Below are positions 1-8,761 of a stretch of 64,000 bases of DNA, one piece after another. The position numbers and the translations under genes are program-made. Under the pieces are notes generated by a model, which saw only the letters and a list, made by a program, of their open reading frames with translations, was not told the DNA's origin and made no database searches. Each line of letters opens with the position of its first letter. Positions within the stretch are counted from its first letter, which is position 1. Source of the DNA: Acinetobacter nosocomialis NIPH 2119 (GTDB taxonomy: Bacteria > Pseudomonadota > Gammaproteobacteria > Pseudomonadales > Moraxellaceae); NCBI RefSeq assembly GCF_000368085.1, contig NZ_KB849239.1:385556-449555 (forward strand), given 5' to 3'.

Positions 1-12
1 CGCATTTTTGAT

Positions 13-1473
13 TCAACCTACTGAATTAGTAGGAATTTGAGTTATATCATTTTGCGCGGGTAGCATATTTTTTGCTAACTCTCCTAAGCGCATCAAAGCA
101 TTTAACATTTTCGGATTTAATTCGAAACAGGCTGCTATACGTAAACAATGACTAAAACGTTTATCAGCCGAACATAAAATTCCTGGCATACATAAGATCT
201 TTTCATCCATTGCTTGATGAAACAGTTCTAATGTATCAATAGATTCGGGTAGCTCTAACCATAAAATAAATCCAGCTTGTGGACGACTAACTCGAGTACC
301 GAGTGGAAAATAGCGACAAATATAAGAGTTGATGGTATCGATTTGTTGTTGATAGCGTTTTTTGAGCTGACGTAAATGCAGATCGTAACCACCATTTTCT
401 AAAAAAAGTCCTAAAGTTTCGGTGAGTAAAGTTGGTTCGGCAACGGTTGTTGTTAATTTAATTTGCTGCACAATATTACGAAAGCGTCCAGCTTCTAGCC
501 AACCAATTCGATAGTCAGGTGCCACAGTTTTGGTATAGCTACCACAGACCAAGACCCATCCATTTTGGTCAAATGCCTTAATGTTGGGTAGGAGAGGCTC
601 GGTGAGTTGTAGTTCAGCATACATTGCATCTTCAATAACCGGAATTTGGAACTGATTGGCGAGCTCTGCTAAACGCCGGCGATTGCTTTCAGGCATGCTA
701 AAACCAAGAGGATTATGTCCTGTCGGAATAGTTAATATGGCTTGTACACTTTTAGATTTTAAGAGTTCTTCAAGTGCATCTAGACACATCCCTGTATGCG
801 GCGAAGTCGGCACTTCTACGATTTTTCGCCCTAAATTATGAAGAAGCGGGTACAGGTTATGAAAAGTAGGTATTTCAAGTGCTATGCTGTCACCCGCTTG
901 AGTAGTTGCCATAATCGCAAGACTTAAAGCCTCCATAGTGCCATGAGTCAGCACAACGTCATCTGCGGACAGAAACATGCCAAGCTGTAAGCTTCGCCTA
1001 GCAATTTGAGTGCGTAACCGTAACGAACCAGGTGGCAAAGTATAGTTTTTAAAAATGTCTGACTGTGTCCGTAAAACTTGAGTAGTTAAACGTTTTAATC
1101 TTTCTATTGGATAGAAGTTTTCTCCAGTAGGGCAAGCTAGAGCTAAATTGGCATAGTCAGGCTCCATCTGTTTTTTAACAATTTGTGCGAGAAAACAGCT
1201 AATTCCTGAAAGAGATACTTTTTCTTCACTGACATAACGCTCTTCGAGTTCTAATAAGTTTGAAGGCGCATGACAAACATAGTAGCCAGACTGTGGGCGA
1301 ACTGAAATTAAACCTTGGTCTTCAAGCTGACGATAAGCTTCTTTTACGGTGTTAATACTGACCTGATAATGTTGCGCACAGTCACGAATTGAAGGCAGCC
1401 TAGAACCTACAGGCTGCCTACCATTCTGGATTTGAAGGGTGAGGTCATCACTCACTTTTTTATATTTGTACAT
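13..1473 (-). CDS. MocR-type transcriptional regulator (GntR wHTH + aminotransferase-like domain)
   Basis: The 486-residue protein has an N-terminal GntR winged helix (about residues 1-70, with the family pattern SRLPSIRDCAQHYQVSINTV) fused to a fold-type I aminotransferase-like domain (about 100-470). The PLP-lysine region is SYTKTVAPDYRIGWLEAG. MocR proteins use PLP or an amino-compound adduct as effector and usually control a neighbouring, often divergent, gene. The divergent neighbour here is the PhzF-like gene starting about 235 bp away, which is a reasonable but unproven target. Length is normal for the family and the gene looks intact. The regulated pathway cannot be named from sequence. 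Confidence 0.88.
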   Translation of the reverse strand: MYKYKKVSDDLTLQIQNGRQPVGSRLPSIRDCAQHYQVSINTVKEAYRQLEDQGLISVRPQSGYYVCHAPSNLLELEERYVSEEKVSLSGISCFLAQIVKKQMEPDYANLALACPTGENFYPIERLKRLTTQVLRTQSDIFKNYTLPPGSLRLRTQIARRSLQLGMFLSADDVVLTHGTMEALSLAIMATTQAGDSIALEIPTFHNLYPLLHNLGRKIVEVPTSPHTGMCLDALEELLKSKSVQAILTIPTGHNPLGFSMPESNRRRLAELANQFQIPVIEDAMYAELQLTEPLLPNIKAFDQNGWVLVCGSYTKTVAPDYRIGWLEAGRFRNIVQQIKLTTTVAEPTLLTETLGLFLENGGYDLHLRQLKKRYQQQIDTINSYICRYFPLGTRVSRPQAGFILWLELPESIDTLELFHQAMDEKILCMPGILCSADKRFSHCLRIAACFELNPKMLNALMRLGELAKNMLPAQNDITQIPTNSVG

Positions 1474-1708
1474 GTCAATTTATTAAAAAGTAAAAGTAAT
1501 GGATACACTTTATAGTGATCTGGTATTTATCTCAAATATTGTTATTCGCTTAGATTGATCCTTTTAAGCAGGATTTATTTTAAAAACTGTGTCTATTATT
1601 TTTCATATTAACTGATACTGTGACCATCAAAAATAAATTAGTAAGATCAAAAAATGGTGAGCATTTAAAGCCATATTTTTTTAATTATAAAATCAGTAGG
1701 AGTGGTCT

Positions 1709-2578
1709 ATGTCTGTTGTTGCATTTAAACAAGTTGATGTTTTTACTTCACAAGCATTTAAAGGAAACCCTGTTGCGGTCATTATGGATGCCAGTACTTT
1801 AACGTCTGAGCAGATGCAAGCCATTGCGAACTGGACCAATCTTTCTGAAACCACATTTGTATTTCCAGCCACTGATTCACAAGCTGACTATCAGGTTCGA
1901 ATTTTTACTCCACAAAGTGAGTTGCCATTTGCAGGACATCCCACAATTGGTACCGCCTATGCTTTGCTTGAAGCGGGTATAGTGACTGCTAAAGAAGGTA
2001 AGTTAGTACAGCAATGCGGTGCAGGTTTGGTGACTTTGACTGTAAGTGATTCAAAGCATATTTCATTTGAACTCCCTAAGCCTAAAATTACTCCACTCGA
2101 TGCAATGCATACTGAAAAATTGGCAGAAATTTTAAAATGTAAAATTAATACACAATGGAATGCAGCATTGATAGATGTAGGTGCGCGTTGGGTTGTATTA
2201 CAAGCTGTAAATGCTAAGGCTGTTTTAGATAGCCAACCCGACTTTGCTGCTCTAAAAGAACATGATTTAGAAATGAAAGTTACGGGTGCGACAGTTTTCG
2301 GTTTTTATGAAAATGATGATGTAGAAAAGCATATAGAGGTCCGTTCATTTGCACCTTCATGTGGTGTAAACGAAGATCCAGTTTGTGGTAGTGGTAATGG
2401 GAGTGTAGCGTCTTTTATTCGTTACTATGGTATTTTGCCAGCACAAAATGACCTTGTGCTTTCTTCACAAGGTCGTGCTTTAGGGCGCAATGGACAACTT
2501 AAGCTTGAATTGCATCAAGATAAAATTTTAGTGGGTGGAACAGCTGTTACCTGTATTGATGGCAGCATCACCTTATAA
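1709..2578 (+). CDS. PhzF family isomerase/epimerase-like protein
   Basis: The 289-residue protein belongs to the PhzF (diaminopimelate-epimerase fold) family. Hallmarks are the N-terminal VDVFTSQAFKGNPVAVI, the LPFAGHPTIGTA motif near residue 72 and the C-terminal EDPVCGSGNGSVASF. Family members isomerise small metabolites; the substrate here is unknown. No other phenazine genes are nearby, so phenazine synthesis is not implied. An AGGAG ribosome-binding site at 1698-1702 supports the ATG at 1709. The gene is divergent from the MocR-type regulator, which may control it, and ends in a terminator shared with the convergent reductase gene. Confidence 0.88.
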   Translation: MSVVAFKQVDVFTSQAFKGNPVAVIMDASTLTSEQMQAIANWTNLSETTFVFPATDSQADYQVRIFTPQSELPFAGHPTIGTAYALLEAGIVTAKEGKLVQQCGAGLVTLTVSDSKHISFELPKPKITPLDAMHTEKLAEILKCKINTQWNAALIDVGARWVVLQAVNAKAVLDSQPDFAALKEHDLEMKVTGATVFGFYENDDVEKHIEVRSFAPSCGVNEDPVCGSGNGSVASFIRYYGILPAQNDLVLSSQGRALGRNGQLKLELHQDKILVGGTAVTCIDGSITL

Positions 2579-2588
2579 AAAGAGCTAT

Positions 2589-2618
2589 AAAAAACCGAGG
2601 ACTTTACCTCGGTTTTTT
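2589..2618. terminator. Bidirectional terminator between phzF-like gene and fpr
   Basis: A perfect 12-bp stem (AAAAAACCGAGG / CCTCGGTTTTTT) with a 6-nt loop has A/T tracts on both sides, so it can end transcription from both convergent genes. Confidence 0.9.
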
Positions 2619-2630
2619 ATTTAAAAAATC

Positions 2631-3410
2631 TTATTTTTCTACGAACGCACGTTCAATCACGTAGTCGCCCATTTCACCCATACGAGGTGATTCAACTAAA
2701 CCATGTTGGTCAAGTAACGCAGCAACGTCTTTTAAGAATGCAGGGCTACCGCAAAGCATTGCACGGTCAGTTTCACGGTTGAAACGTGGTAAACCGATTT
2801 TTTCAAATAAAGCGCCTGTTTCAATTGCAGTTGTTACACGGCCTTGTGTGTGGAAAGGTTCACGAGTAACAGTAGGGTAATAAACAAGTTTGTCTTTAAT
2901 ACCTAACTCTTCAAAGAATTCATGGTTTGGTAATTCGTTCAAGATCAGGTCTTGATAAGCTAATTCAGAAATATAGCGTGTACCATGAACAACAATTACT
3001 TTTTCAAAGCGTTCGTAAGTTTCTGGGTCACGAATAATTGACAAGAATGGAGCAAGACCAGTACCAGAAGATAAAAGATACAAGTTTTTACCTGGTAAAA
3101 GATCATCATGAACTAAAGTACCTGTTGGTTTTTTAGAAACTAAAATTTCGTCACCAACTTGTACTTTTTGCAAAATTGAAGTTAAAGGACCATCTGGTAC
3201 TTTAATCGAGAAGAACTCTAACTCTTCTTCGTAGTTTGCACTTGCAATCGAATATGCACGCATTAACGGTTTGCCATTCACTTCAAGTCCGATCATCACG
3301 AACTGACCATTTTTAAAACGTAAGCTAGTGTCGCGTGTAGTTTTAAAACTGAAAAGAGTGTCATTCCAGTGGTGCACATGAGTAATGCGTTCAACGTTAA
3401 AAGCAGCCAT
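2631..3410 (-). CDS. fpr: Ferredoxin--NADP(+) reductase
   Basis: The 259-residue flavoprotein has the bacterial FPR layout. The FAD domain carries RAYSIAS (about residue 50), the NADP domain carries LLSSGTGLAPFLSI (about 113-126), and the C-terminal region carries MLCGSPAFLKDV and the terminal VERAFVEK. It exchanges electrons between NADPH and ferredoxin or flavodoxin in the cytosol and supports oxidative-stress defence and Fe-S cluster repair. Length and motifs are standard and the gene appears monocistronic. It is separated from the divergent trmO gene by about 100 bp. Confidence 0.93.
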   Translation of the reverse strand: MAAFNVERITHVHHWNDTLFSFKTTRDTSLRFKNGQFVMIGLEVNGKPLMRAYSIASANYEEELEFFSIKVPDGPLTSILQKVQVGDEILVSKKPTGTLVHDDLLPGKNLYLLSSGTGLAPFLSIIRDPETYERFEKVIVVHGTRYISELAYQDLILNELPNHEFFEELGIKDKLVYYPTVTREPFHTQGRVTTAIETGALFEKIGLPRFNRETDRAMLCGSPAFLKDVAALLDQHGLVESPRMGEMGDYVIERAFVEK

Positions 3411-3511
3411 TAAAGGTCTCGATCACGATTAAAAGAAAACAGATTGCTATTCTAATCTAATTTCATTCCCGATAAACTGAATATATTTAATTGTGTTTAT
3501 AAGAAAAAGTG

Positions 3512-4243
3512 ATGATGAATTCTGTCACCCTCCCAATAGTCGGGCACATGTGCTCACCTTTTCGAGAAAAATTTGGTATTCCACGTCAGCCTAATTTGGT
3601 TAATATCGAATCTTATATCGAGATGGTAGAACCTTATAACGACTTGTTGGCTTTTGAGGGAATTGAGCAATTTAGTCATCTTTGGCTCATTTGGCAGTTT
3701 CATGACAATAAAAATCAGGAGACTGCAACTAAGTTTCGGCCTCAGGTTCGTCCGCCACGTTTAGGGGGCAATGAAAAAATTGGTGTGTTTGCAACACGCA
3801 GTATGTATCGTCCAGCGCCTGTGGGTTTATCTGTAGTACGTTTAAAAAAGATTGAAAAAGTCGGTAAGTCATTAAGAGTGTACGTTACAGGCAGTGATTT
3901 ATTAAATGGCACGCCAATTTTAGATATTAAACCTTATATTCAATATTCAGATGCCATTGTTGATGCTCAAAGTGGTTATGCGCAGGCTGAACCCGAACGA
4001 AAGTCGGTCATATGGTCGGAAACTGCACTCACTACCCAGCAATATCTTTTAAAGAATAAAAAAATTAATACGCAATATCTTGATGAATTAGAACAAGTAT
4101 TGACGTTAGATCCTAGACCTGCCTATCAAGAAGACCCTGAACGAGTCTATAAAATGAAATTTTCGAATTTTGATATTCATTTTAAAGTGAATGGCAATGT
4201 CATTACAGTTGTTGATATAGCGAAAGATAAATCGCTTATCTAA
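3512..4243 (+). CDS. trmO: tRNA (N6-threonylcarbamoyladenosine(37)-N6)-methyltransferase TrmO
   Basis: The protein matches the TrmO/YaeB (VirR-like) family: the N-terminal VGHMCSPFREKFGIPRQP, then RPPRLGGNEKIGVFATRSMYRP and GSDLLNGTPILDIKPYI. TrmO uses S-adenosylmethionine to methylate t6A37 in certain tRNA-Thr species. The frame opens with GTG at 3509 followed by two ATG codons (3512 and 3515); the ATG is preferred but no strong ribosome-binding site decides between them. TsaD, which makes the t6A substrate of this enzyme, is also encoded in this window (52274). Confidence 0.9.
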   Translation: MMNSVTLPIVGHMCSPFREKFGIPRQPNLVNIESYIEMVEPYNDLLAFEGIEQFSHLWLIWQFHDNKNQETATKFRPQVRPPRLGGNEKIGVFATRSMYRPAPVGLSVVRLKKIEKVGKSLRVYVTGSDLLNGTPILDIKPYIQYSDAIVDAQSGYAQAEPERKSVIWSETALTTQQYLLKNKKINTQYLDELEQVLTLDPRPAYQEDPERVYKMKFSNFDIHFKVNGNVITVVDIAKDKSLI

Positions 4244-4253
4244 TAAAGCCGTT

Positions 4254-5522
4254 TTAGAACCAATGTATGTTCATCCAGAGCAAGCCAATAAATATTGTCA
4301 TATGCAAAATTTGGGCAGGAATAAAAGCAAGGGCATAACGCATTCCACCAGAAATAGCCGAGTTAATGCTCTTGGCAATTGCATGAACAGCAAAGCCGCT
4401 CATGAAAGCAATGAGTAGTGAGGTATGAGCGTTATTTGGCTCACCTTGTACAATCACTGCTGCAATAGCTGCATGTATTTCAAACAAAGATGCGAGTAAG
4501 GTCCCTGCGATTAAGCCTGCATTACCTAAATATAGGCTTAGACCATAAACGCCTGCCTGAATGAGGGTAAGTGTCCCTGCAATAATAATTGCTTCTTTTA
4601 AGCTAAACATTCTGGAATCTAGCTCGGGTGAAGTCGCACTTGGCTCTGCCTTGCGTAATAAAATGAAGGCCCATACTGCTAAAAAAGCCAATGCAATGAG
4701 TGTTGGAAATATAATGAATTTGAACCATGCCAAACTTATACCGACGACAATAATTAAGGTTTGTACCAATGTGGAAACACATGACATTAATGCTGCACCT
4801 GCATTTGTCTTGGCATTTGCACGACCAGAGCGTACTTCCAAGCCCAGACTCGCGATAGTGGCGGTACTTGAAACAAAACCTGATGCTAAAGAAGAGAGTA
4901 ATAAAGCATTTTTAGAAGACAAAAGCCGCTTTGCAATATGTGCGAGGGCTTGCACAAATAAAATCAACGTCAGTAATTTTAAAATGACATGTGGGTTTAG
5001 AACGGGGCCCCAAAAAGGTTTATTGGGAACTAAGGGTAAGGCAATTAAAAGTAATGCCAGTAAAAAAATCCCGTCGCGCAATTCTGATTCGGTAATCCAT
5101 TGACTGGCTATGCCATGCATAGATTGTTTTGCCAATAAGATAATCGTTATGATGACGGCAAGTCCTGCAGCCAGCGAAATATTCCAAATACAAAGCGCCC
5201 CGATGAAGTAAGTCATAATAAAGGCAAGTTCTGTGGTGACACCAGGATCATTAGGCTGATTTTTAAGAGAGACAATACTGATCGCTCCTATAAGTAGAGC
5301 ACCTACAATTCCAATTTCAGTACCGAATAAAAAGCATATTGCTCCGAGTAGGGAGCTAATTGCAAAAGATCGAAAACCCGCGAAAGTTTTATATTCGTGT
5401 TTTAACTTACTTCTTTCGCGCTCCAGACCAATTAATAACCCGCAGCCTAATGCAGCAGCAATGATAGTGATAAATTCTTCAAATGATGCAGTTTGTAATG
5501 ACATTGTCATTGGAAGATTCAT
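4254..5522 (-). CDS. MgtC/SapB family membrane protein (DUF4010)
   Basis: The 422-residue polytopic membrane protein starts with an MgtC/SapB-like segment containing ALGCGLLIGLERERSK (about 26-41), a hallmark of the family. It continues into a long DUF4010 region with about ten hydrophobic helices, including SSLASGFVSSTATIASLGLE. Proteins of this two-part type sit in the inner membrane; the transported or sensed species is unknown. Its stop codon lies 10 bp from the convergent trmO stop, leaving no room for a conventional terminator. Confidence 0.82.
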   Translation of the reverse strand: MNLPMTMSLQTASFEEFITIIAAALGCGLLIGLERERSKLKHEYKTFAGFRSFAISSLLGAICFLFGTEIGIVGALLIGAISIVSLKNQPNDPGVTTELAFIMTYFIGALCIWNISLAAGLAVIITIILLAKQSMHGIASQWITESELRDGIFLLALLLIALPLVPNKPFWGPVLNPHVILKLLTLILFVQALAHIAKRLLSSKNALLLSSLASGFVSSTATIASLGLEVRSGRANAKTNAGAALMSCVSTLVQTLIIVVGISLAWFKFIIFPTLIALAFLAVWAFILLRKAEPSATSPELDSRMFSLKEAIIIAGTLTLIQAGVYGLSLYLGNAGLIAGTLLASLFEIHAAIAAVIVQGEPNNAHTSLLIAFMSGFAVHAIAKSINSAISGGMRYALAFIPAQILHMTIFIGLLWMNIHWF

Positions 5523-5810
5523 AATACTTCCTCTTGGGTTTATTGTTATATGTAGATGTCAGTTATTTTTAAATCATATATTCATCTCCAGTTTATGCTT
5601 TTTATTGTATTGAGCCTAGTCTCTTTTTTAATCAAACTATCATAATAAATATCTTTATAAATATGATCTATGACACAAAAAAAATCTAAGTTGAGAATTG
5701 GTTTAATTAATTGAAGTTAAAAGATATTTAAAAGCTAAATTTGAAGATTTCTAGACCAGCTAAAACTAAAACATCTCTGCTATATTATAAAAATATATTG
5801 GGGATAACAC

Positions 5811-7568
5811 ATGAATGCACATGTAGAAATAGACGCACATTGGTGCCTAGAACAATTATTACAAGAAGGCCGCATTACTGAACGGGACAAATTACTGGTA
5901 CAAACGACAAATAGACAAAAAGATCAATTGAAATGGCATCCATTACAGTGGATTGCACATTTTAATTTAAAAGACCAACAGCACGTACAAGCACATTTAA
6001 GTCTAAACCGCCTGTGCCAATGGTTTGCCGATCGAGCGCAATTACCATTATTTGTGATTGATCCTTTAAAAGCAGATGTAAGCGCTTTAACTCAAGTCAT
6101 GTCACAAGAGTTTGCAATTCGAAACCATATTTTAGCTGTAGAAGTCCATGCAGACCGAATTGTGATTGGTACAGACCAGCCTTTTAAAACAGATTGGTTA
6201 AACAATTTGGAAAGAAGCCTGGCACCGAAGAAAATTGAACGGGTATTGCTTAATCCCGAACAGTTGCAACGTTATTTACGAGAATATTATCAGGTTAGCC
6301 GTGCGGTAAATTCAGCTCAGAAAGATGCTGCGCATGACCGTGATAACAAGGGAGTAGAAGCACTTTTACAGCTTGGTGATAGCCAAAACCCTGATGCCAA
6401 TGATCAACACATTGTGAAATTGGTCGACTGGATTTTACAGTTTGCATTTGAACAAAGCGCCAGTGATATTCACATGGAACCACGCAAAGACAATGGTAAA
6501 GTTCGGTTTCGTATTGATGGCGTTTTACATACCATTTATAACATGCCCTCAAATACACTGACTGCCGTGATTTCCCGAATTAAAATTTTAGGGCGATTAA
6601 ATGTAGCGGAAAAACGTAAACCGCAAGATGGTCGGTTAAAAACACGCACACCGAAAGGGCAAGAAACCGAACTCCGTTTATCTACCTTACCAACAGCGTT
6701 TGGTGAAAAACTGGTTATGCGTATTTTTGACCCAGATGTATTGGTACGTTCTTTTCAGCAATTGGGTTTTGATCAGTCTTTATTACAACAGTGGCAACGC
6801 ATAACACAAAATAGTCACGGCATTATTTTGGTTACTGGTCCAACAGGTTCTGGTAAAACCACAACGCTATATTCTTCTTTAAAGCAGCTTGCAACCGAGC
6901 AGGTTAATGTCTGTACCATTGAAGACCCGATAGAAATGCTAGAGCCTAGTTTTAACCAAATGCAGGTCAATAATGCAATTGAGTTAGGCTTTGCAGATGG
7001 AGTACGTGCGCTTATGCGTCAAGATCCAGACATTATTATGATTGGGGAAATTCGTGACCAAGACACTGCGAATATGGCCATTCAGGCGGCACTCACAGGG
7101 CATTTGGTACTGTCAACTTTACATACCAATGATGCGCCGTCTAGTTTGACTCGTTTACATGATTTGGGTGTGCAACCTTTTTTAACAGCAGCGACTATTT
7201 TAGGGGTATTGGCTCAGCGTTTAGTGCGACGACTTTGCCCACACTGTAAACAAGAAACTCATATAAATGAGGAAGAATGGCAGCACCTAACATTTGACTA
7301 TATTATGGAAATGCCCGAAAAAGTTTATCAAGCAGTAGGGTGTGAACAATGCCGACATACGGGCTATAAAGGTCGAGTTGGTATTTATGAGTTTATGCCA
7401 GTTAGTCTTGAGCTTAAGCATCTTATTAGCAGCCATGCGACATTAAATGAACTACGAAGCCAAACCAAAAAAGAAAGTGTAGAGCCTTTGAGAATTGCGG
7501 GAGCACATAAAGTCATTGAAGGGCTTACCACTTTAGAAGAGGTATTAAGAGTTGTTCCATTAAACTAA
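5811..7568 (+). CDS. GspE/PilB-type secretion or pilus assembly ATPase
   Basis: The 585-residue protein is a hexameric secretion ATPase. It has an N-terminal GspE-like domain (about 1-170), Walker A GPTGSGKTT at about 343-351, an aspartate box around residue 370 (CTIEDPIE), a Walker B region (IIMIGEIRDQDT), a His box (STLHTNDA), and a tetracysteine zinc motif CPHC / CEQC near 475 and 510. It would power pseudopilus or pilus assembly at the inner membrane. No inner-membrane platform or pseudopilin gene is adjacent, but gspL-gspM lie 35 kb downstream; type II genes are scattered in Acinetobacter. Whether this is the T2SS GspE or a paralogue cannot be settled here. A GGGGA motif precedes the ATG. 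Confidence 0.87.
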   Translation: MNAHVEIDAHWCLEQLLQEGRITERDKLLVQTTNRQKDQLKWHPLQWIAHFNLKDQQHVQAHLSLNRLCQWFADRAQLPLFVIDPLKADVSALTQVMSQEFAIRNHILAVEVHADRIVIGTDQPFKTDWLNNLERSLAPKKIERVLLNPEQLQRYLREYYQVSRAVNSAQKDAAHDRDNKGVEALLQLGDSQNPDANDQHIVKLVDWILQFAFEQSASDIHMEPRKDNGKVRFRIDGVLHTIYNMPSNTLTAVISRIKILGRLNVAEKRKPQDGRLKTRTPKGQETELRLSTLPTAFGEKLVMRIFDPDVLVRSFQQLGFDQSLLQQWQRITQNSHGIILVTGPTGSGKTTTLYSSLKQLATEQVNVCTIEDPIEMLEPSFNQMQVNNAIELGFADGVRALMRQDPDIIMIGEIRDQDTANMAIQAALTGHLVLSTLHTNDAPSSLTRLHDLGVQPFLTAATILGVLAQRLVRRLCPHCKQETHINEEEWQHLTFDYIMEMPEKVYQAVGCEQCRHTGYKGRVGIYEFMPVSLELKHLISSHATLNELRSQTKKESVEPLRIAGAHKVIEGLTTLEEVLRVVPLN

Positions 7569-7643
7569 ACTTTTCTTAAGATTCACCTCATTTATGCTTG
7601 TTTTACTGATGTCATTCCAAGATGTAATCAAATAGGTGATTTT

Positions 7644-7994
7644 ATGAAAGCATTTAAAGTGATCTTGATGACAGCGTTTACTGGTATAGCGCTAGCTCCT
7701 ATATCTATGAGTCAAGCAGCGGCTATATCTGCAACGGTCACTACTGTTAAGCAAGCATTAACGGCAAAAGACGATACGCCTGTAAAACTACATGGACAAG
7801 TCGTGAAATCTATTGGAGATGAGAAATATCAGTTCCGAGATAAAACAGGTACTATCACTATTAATGTAGATGATGAGCTTTGGCAAGGTCATCCTATTTC
7901 CCCAACAACTAATATTGGTTTAGTTGGTGAAGTAGATATAGACTTTAAACCCTCAAAACATGTAGAAATTGATGTAGAACAAATCCAGTTTTAA
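7644..7994 (+). CDS. ygiW: YgiW/YdeI-like periplasmic OB-fold (BOF) stress protein
   Basis: The 116-residue protein has a signal peptide (MKAFKVILMTAFTGIALAPI, cleavage expected near SQAA) followed by one bacterial OB-fold domain. The family pattern is VKLHGQVVKSIGDEKYQFRDKTGTITINVDDELWQG. YgiW-type proteins are small periplasmic stress-tolerance factors. It lies about 100 bp upstream of a QseB/QseC-like two-component pair, reproducing the ygiW-qseBC neighbourhood known from enterobacteria, and a terminator separates them. The function is inferred from the family and the context. Confidence 0.82.
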   Translation: MKAFKVILMTAFTGIALAPISMSQAAAISATVTTVKQALTAKDDTPVKLHGQVVKSIGDEKYQFRDKTGTITINVDDELWQGHPISPTTNIGLVGEVDIDFKPSKHVEIDVEQIQF

Positions 7995-8021
7995 GCACTG
8001 GACTTTACTTATAATATTTAT

Positions 8022-8052
8022 AGCCGCACTGATGATGCGGCTTTGCTTTTTT
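8022..8052 (+). terminator. Terminator after ygiW-like gene
   Basis: The stem AGCCGCA / TGCGGCT with a 7-nt loop is followed by TTGCTTTTTT. It separates the BOF-protein gene from the response regulator. Confidence 0.75.
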
Positions 8053-8098
8053 AATAAAGGCTTGGCAAGATCAAGACAGAATATAATAGGAAAAATAG

Positions 8099-8761
8099 AT
8101 GAGAATTTTGCTTGCAGAAGATGATCGCTCTCAAGCGGAAAGTATTCAATCTTGGTTAGAGTTAGATGGCTATCAAGTCGATTGGGTCGAAAGAGGTGAT
8201 TATGCCCTTACTGCGATTGAACAGCATGACTATGATTGTATTTTACTTGATCGAGGTTTACCTCAACTGGCAGGTGAAAAAGTCTTAACAACAATCCGTT
8301 ATAAACAAAAAAATGTACCTGTCATTTTTATTACAGCGCGTGACAGCATTCATGACCGGGTAGAGGGACTAGATTTAGGCGCAAATGACTACTTGATTAA
8401 ACCTTTTAGCCTAGAAGAGTTATCTGCCCGAATCCGTGCTCAATTACGTAATCAAACTTTAAGTCAGCAATCGATTTTAATATGGGGAGATTTACATCTC
8501 GATACTCAAGCAAAAGTTGTATCGTTGGCCGGAAATTCCATTGATTTAACAGCGAAAGAGTTCCAAATTTTACGTAAGCTCATGGTTCATCCTGAACATA
8601 TTGTTACTCGGGATCAATTAGAAGAAGCGCTCTATGCATGGGGTGACGAGATTGAAAGTAATGCAATAGAGGTTTTTATCTATCAACTTCGAAAAAAAAT
8701 CGGCAGTAGCAGTATTAAAACCATACGGGGACTAGGCTACCGTATGGGAGATTTAAAATGA
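8099..8761 (+). CDS. qseB: OmpR-type response regulator, QseB-like
   Basis: The 220-residue response regulator has an N-terminal receiver domain: acidic pair EDD at residues 7-9, phospho-acceptor Asp in CILLDRGLP near residue 51, and Lys in YLIKPFS near 101. The C-terminal OmpR/PhoB winged helix (about 125-218) ends IKTIRGLGYRMGDLK. It overlaps the kinase gene by 4 bp (ATGA), so the pair is translationally coupled. It differs from Acinetobacter PmrA and best resembles the QseB/PreA group, supported by the upstream ygiW-like gene. The signal and regulon are not visible in the sequence. Confidence 0.87.
   Translation: MRILLAEDDRSQAESIQSWLELDGYQVDWVERGDYALTAIEQHDYDCILLDRGLPQLAGEKVLTTIRYKQKNVPVIFITARDSIHDRVEGLDLGANDYLIKPFSLEELSARIRAQLRNQTLSQQSILIWGDLHLDTQAKVVSLAGNSIDLTAKEFQILRKLMVHPEHIVTRDQLEEALYAWGDEIESNAIEVFIYQLRKKIGSSSIKTIRGLGYRMGDLK

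Noticed and set aside
1620..1802. 60-codon plus-strand frame at the phzF-like start
   Set aside because: It overlaps the phzF-like start in another frame, whereas AGGAG correctly positions the phzF ATG.
4561..5103. 180-codon open frame on the plus strand
   Set aside because: It is entirely antisense to the well-supported MgtC/DUF4010 gene, with low-complexity Lys/Ala composition typical of a shadow frame.
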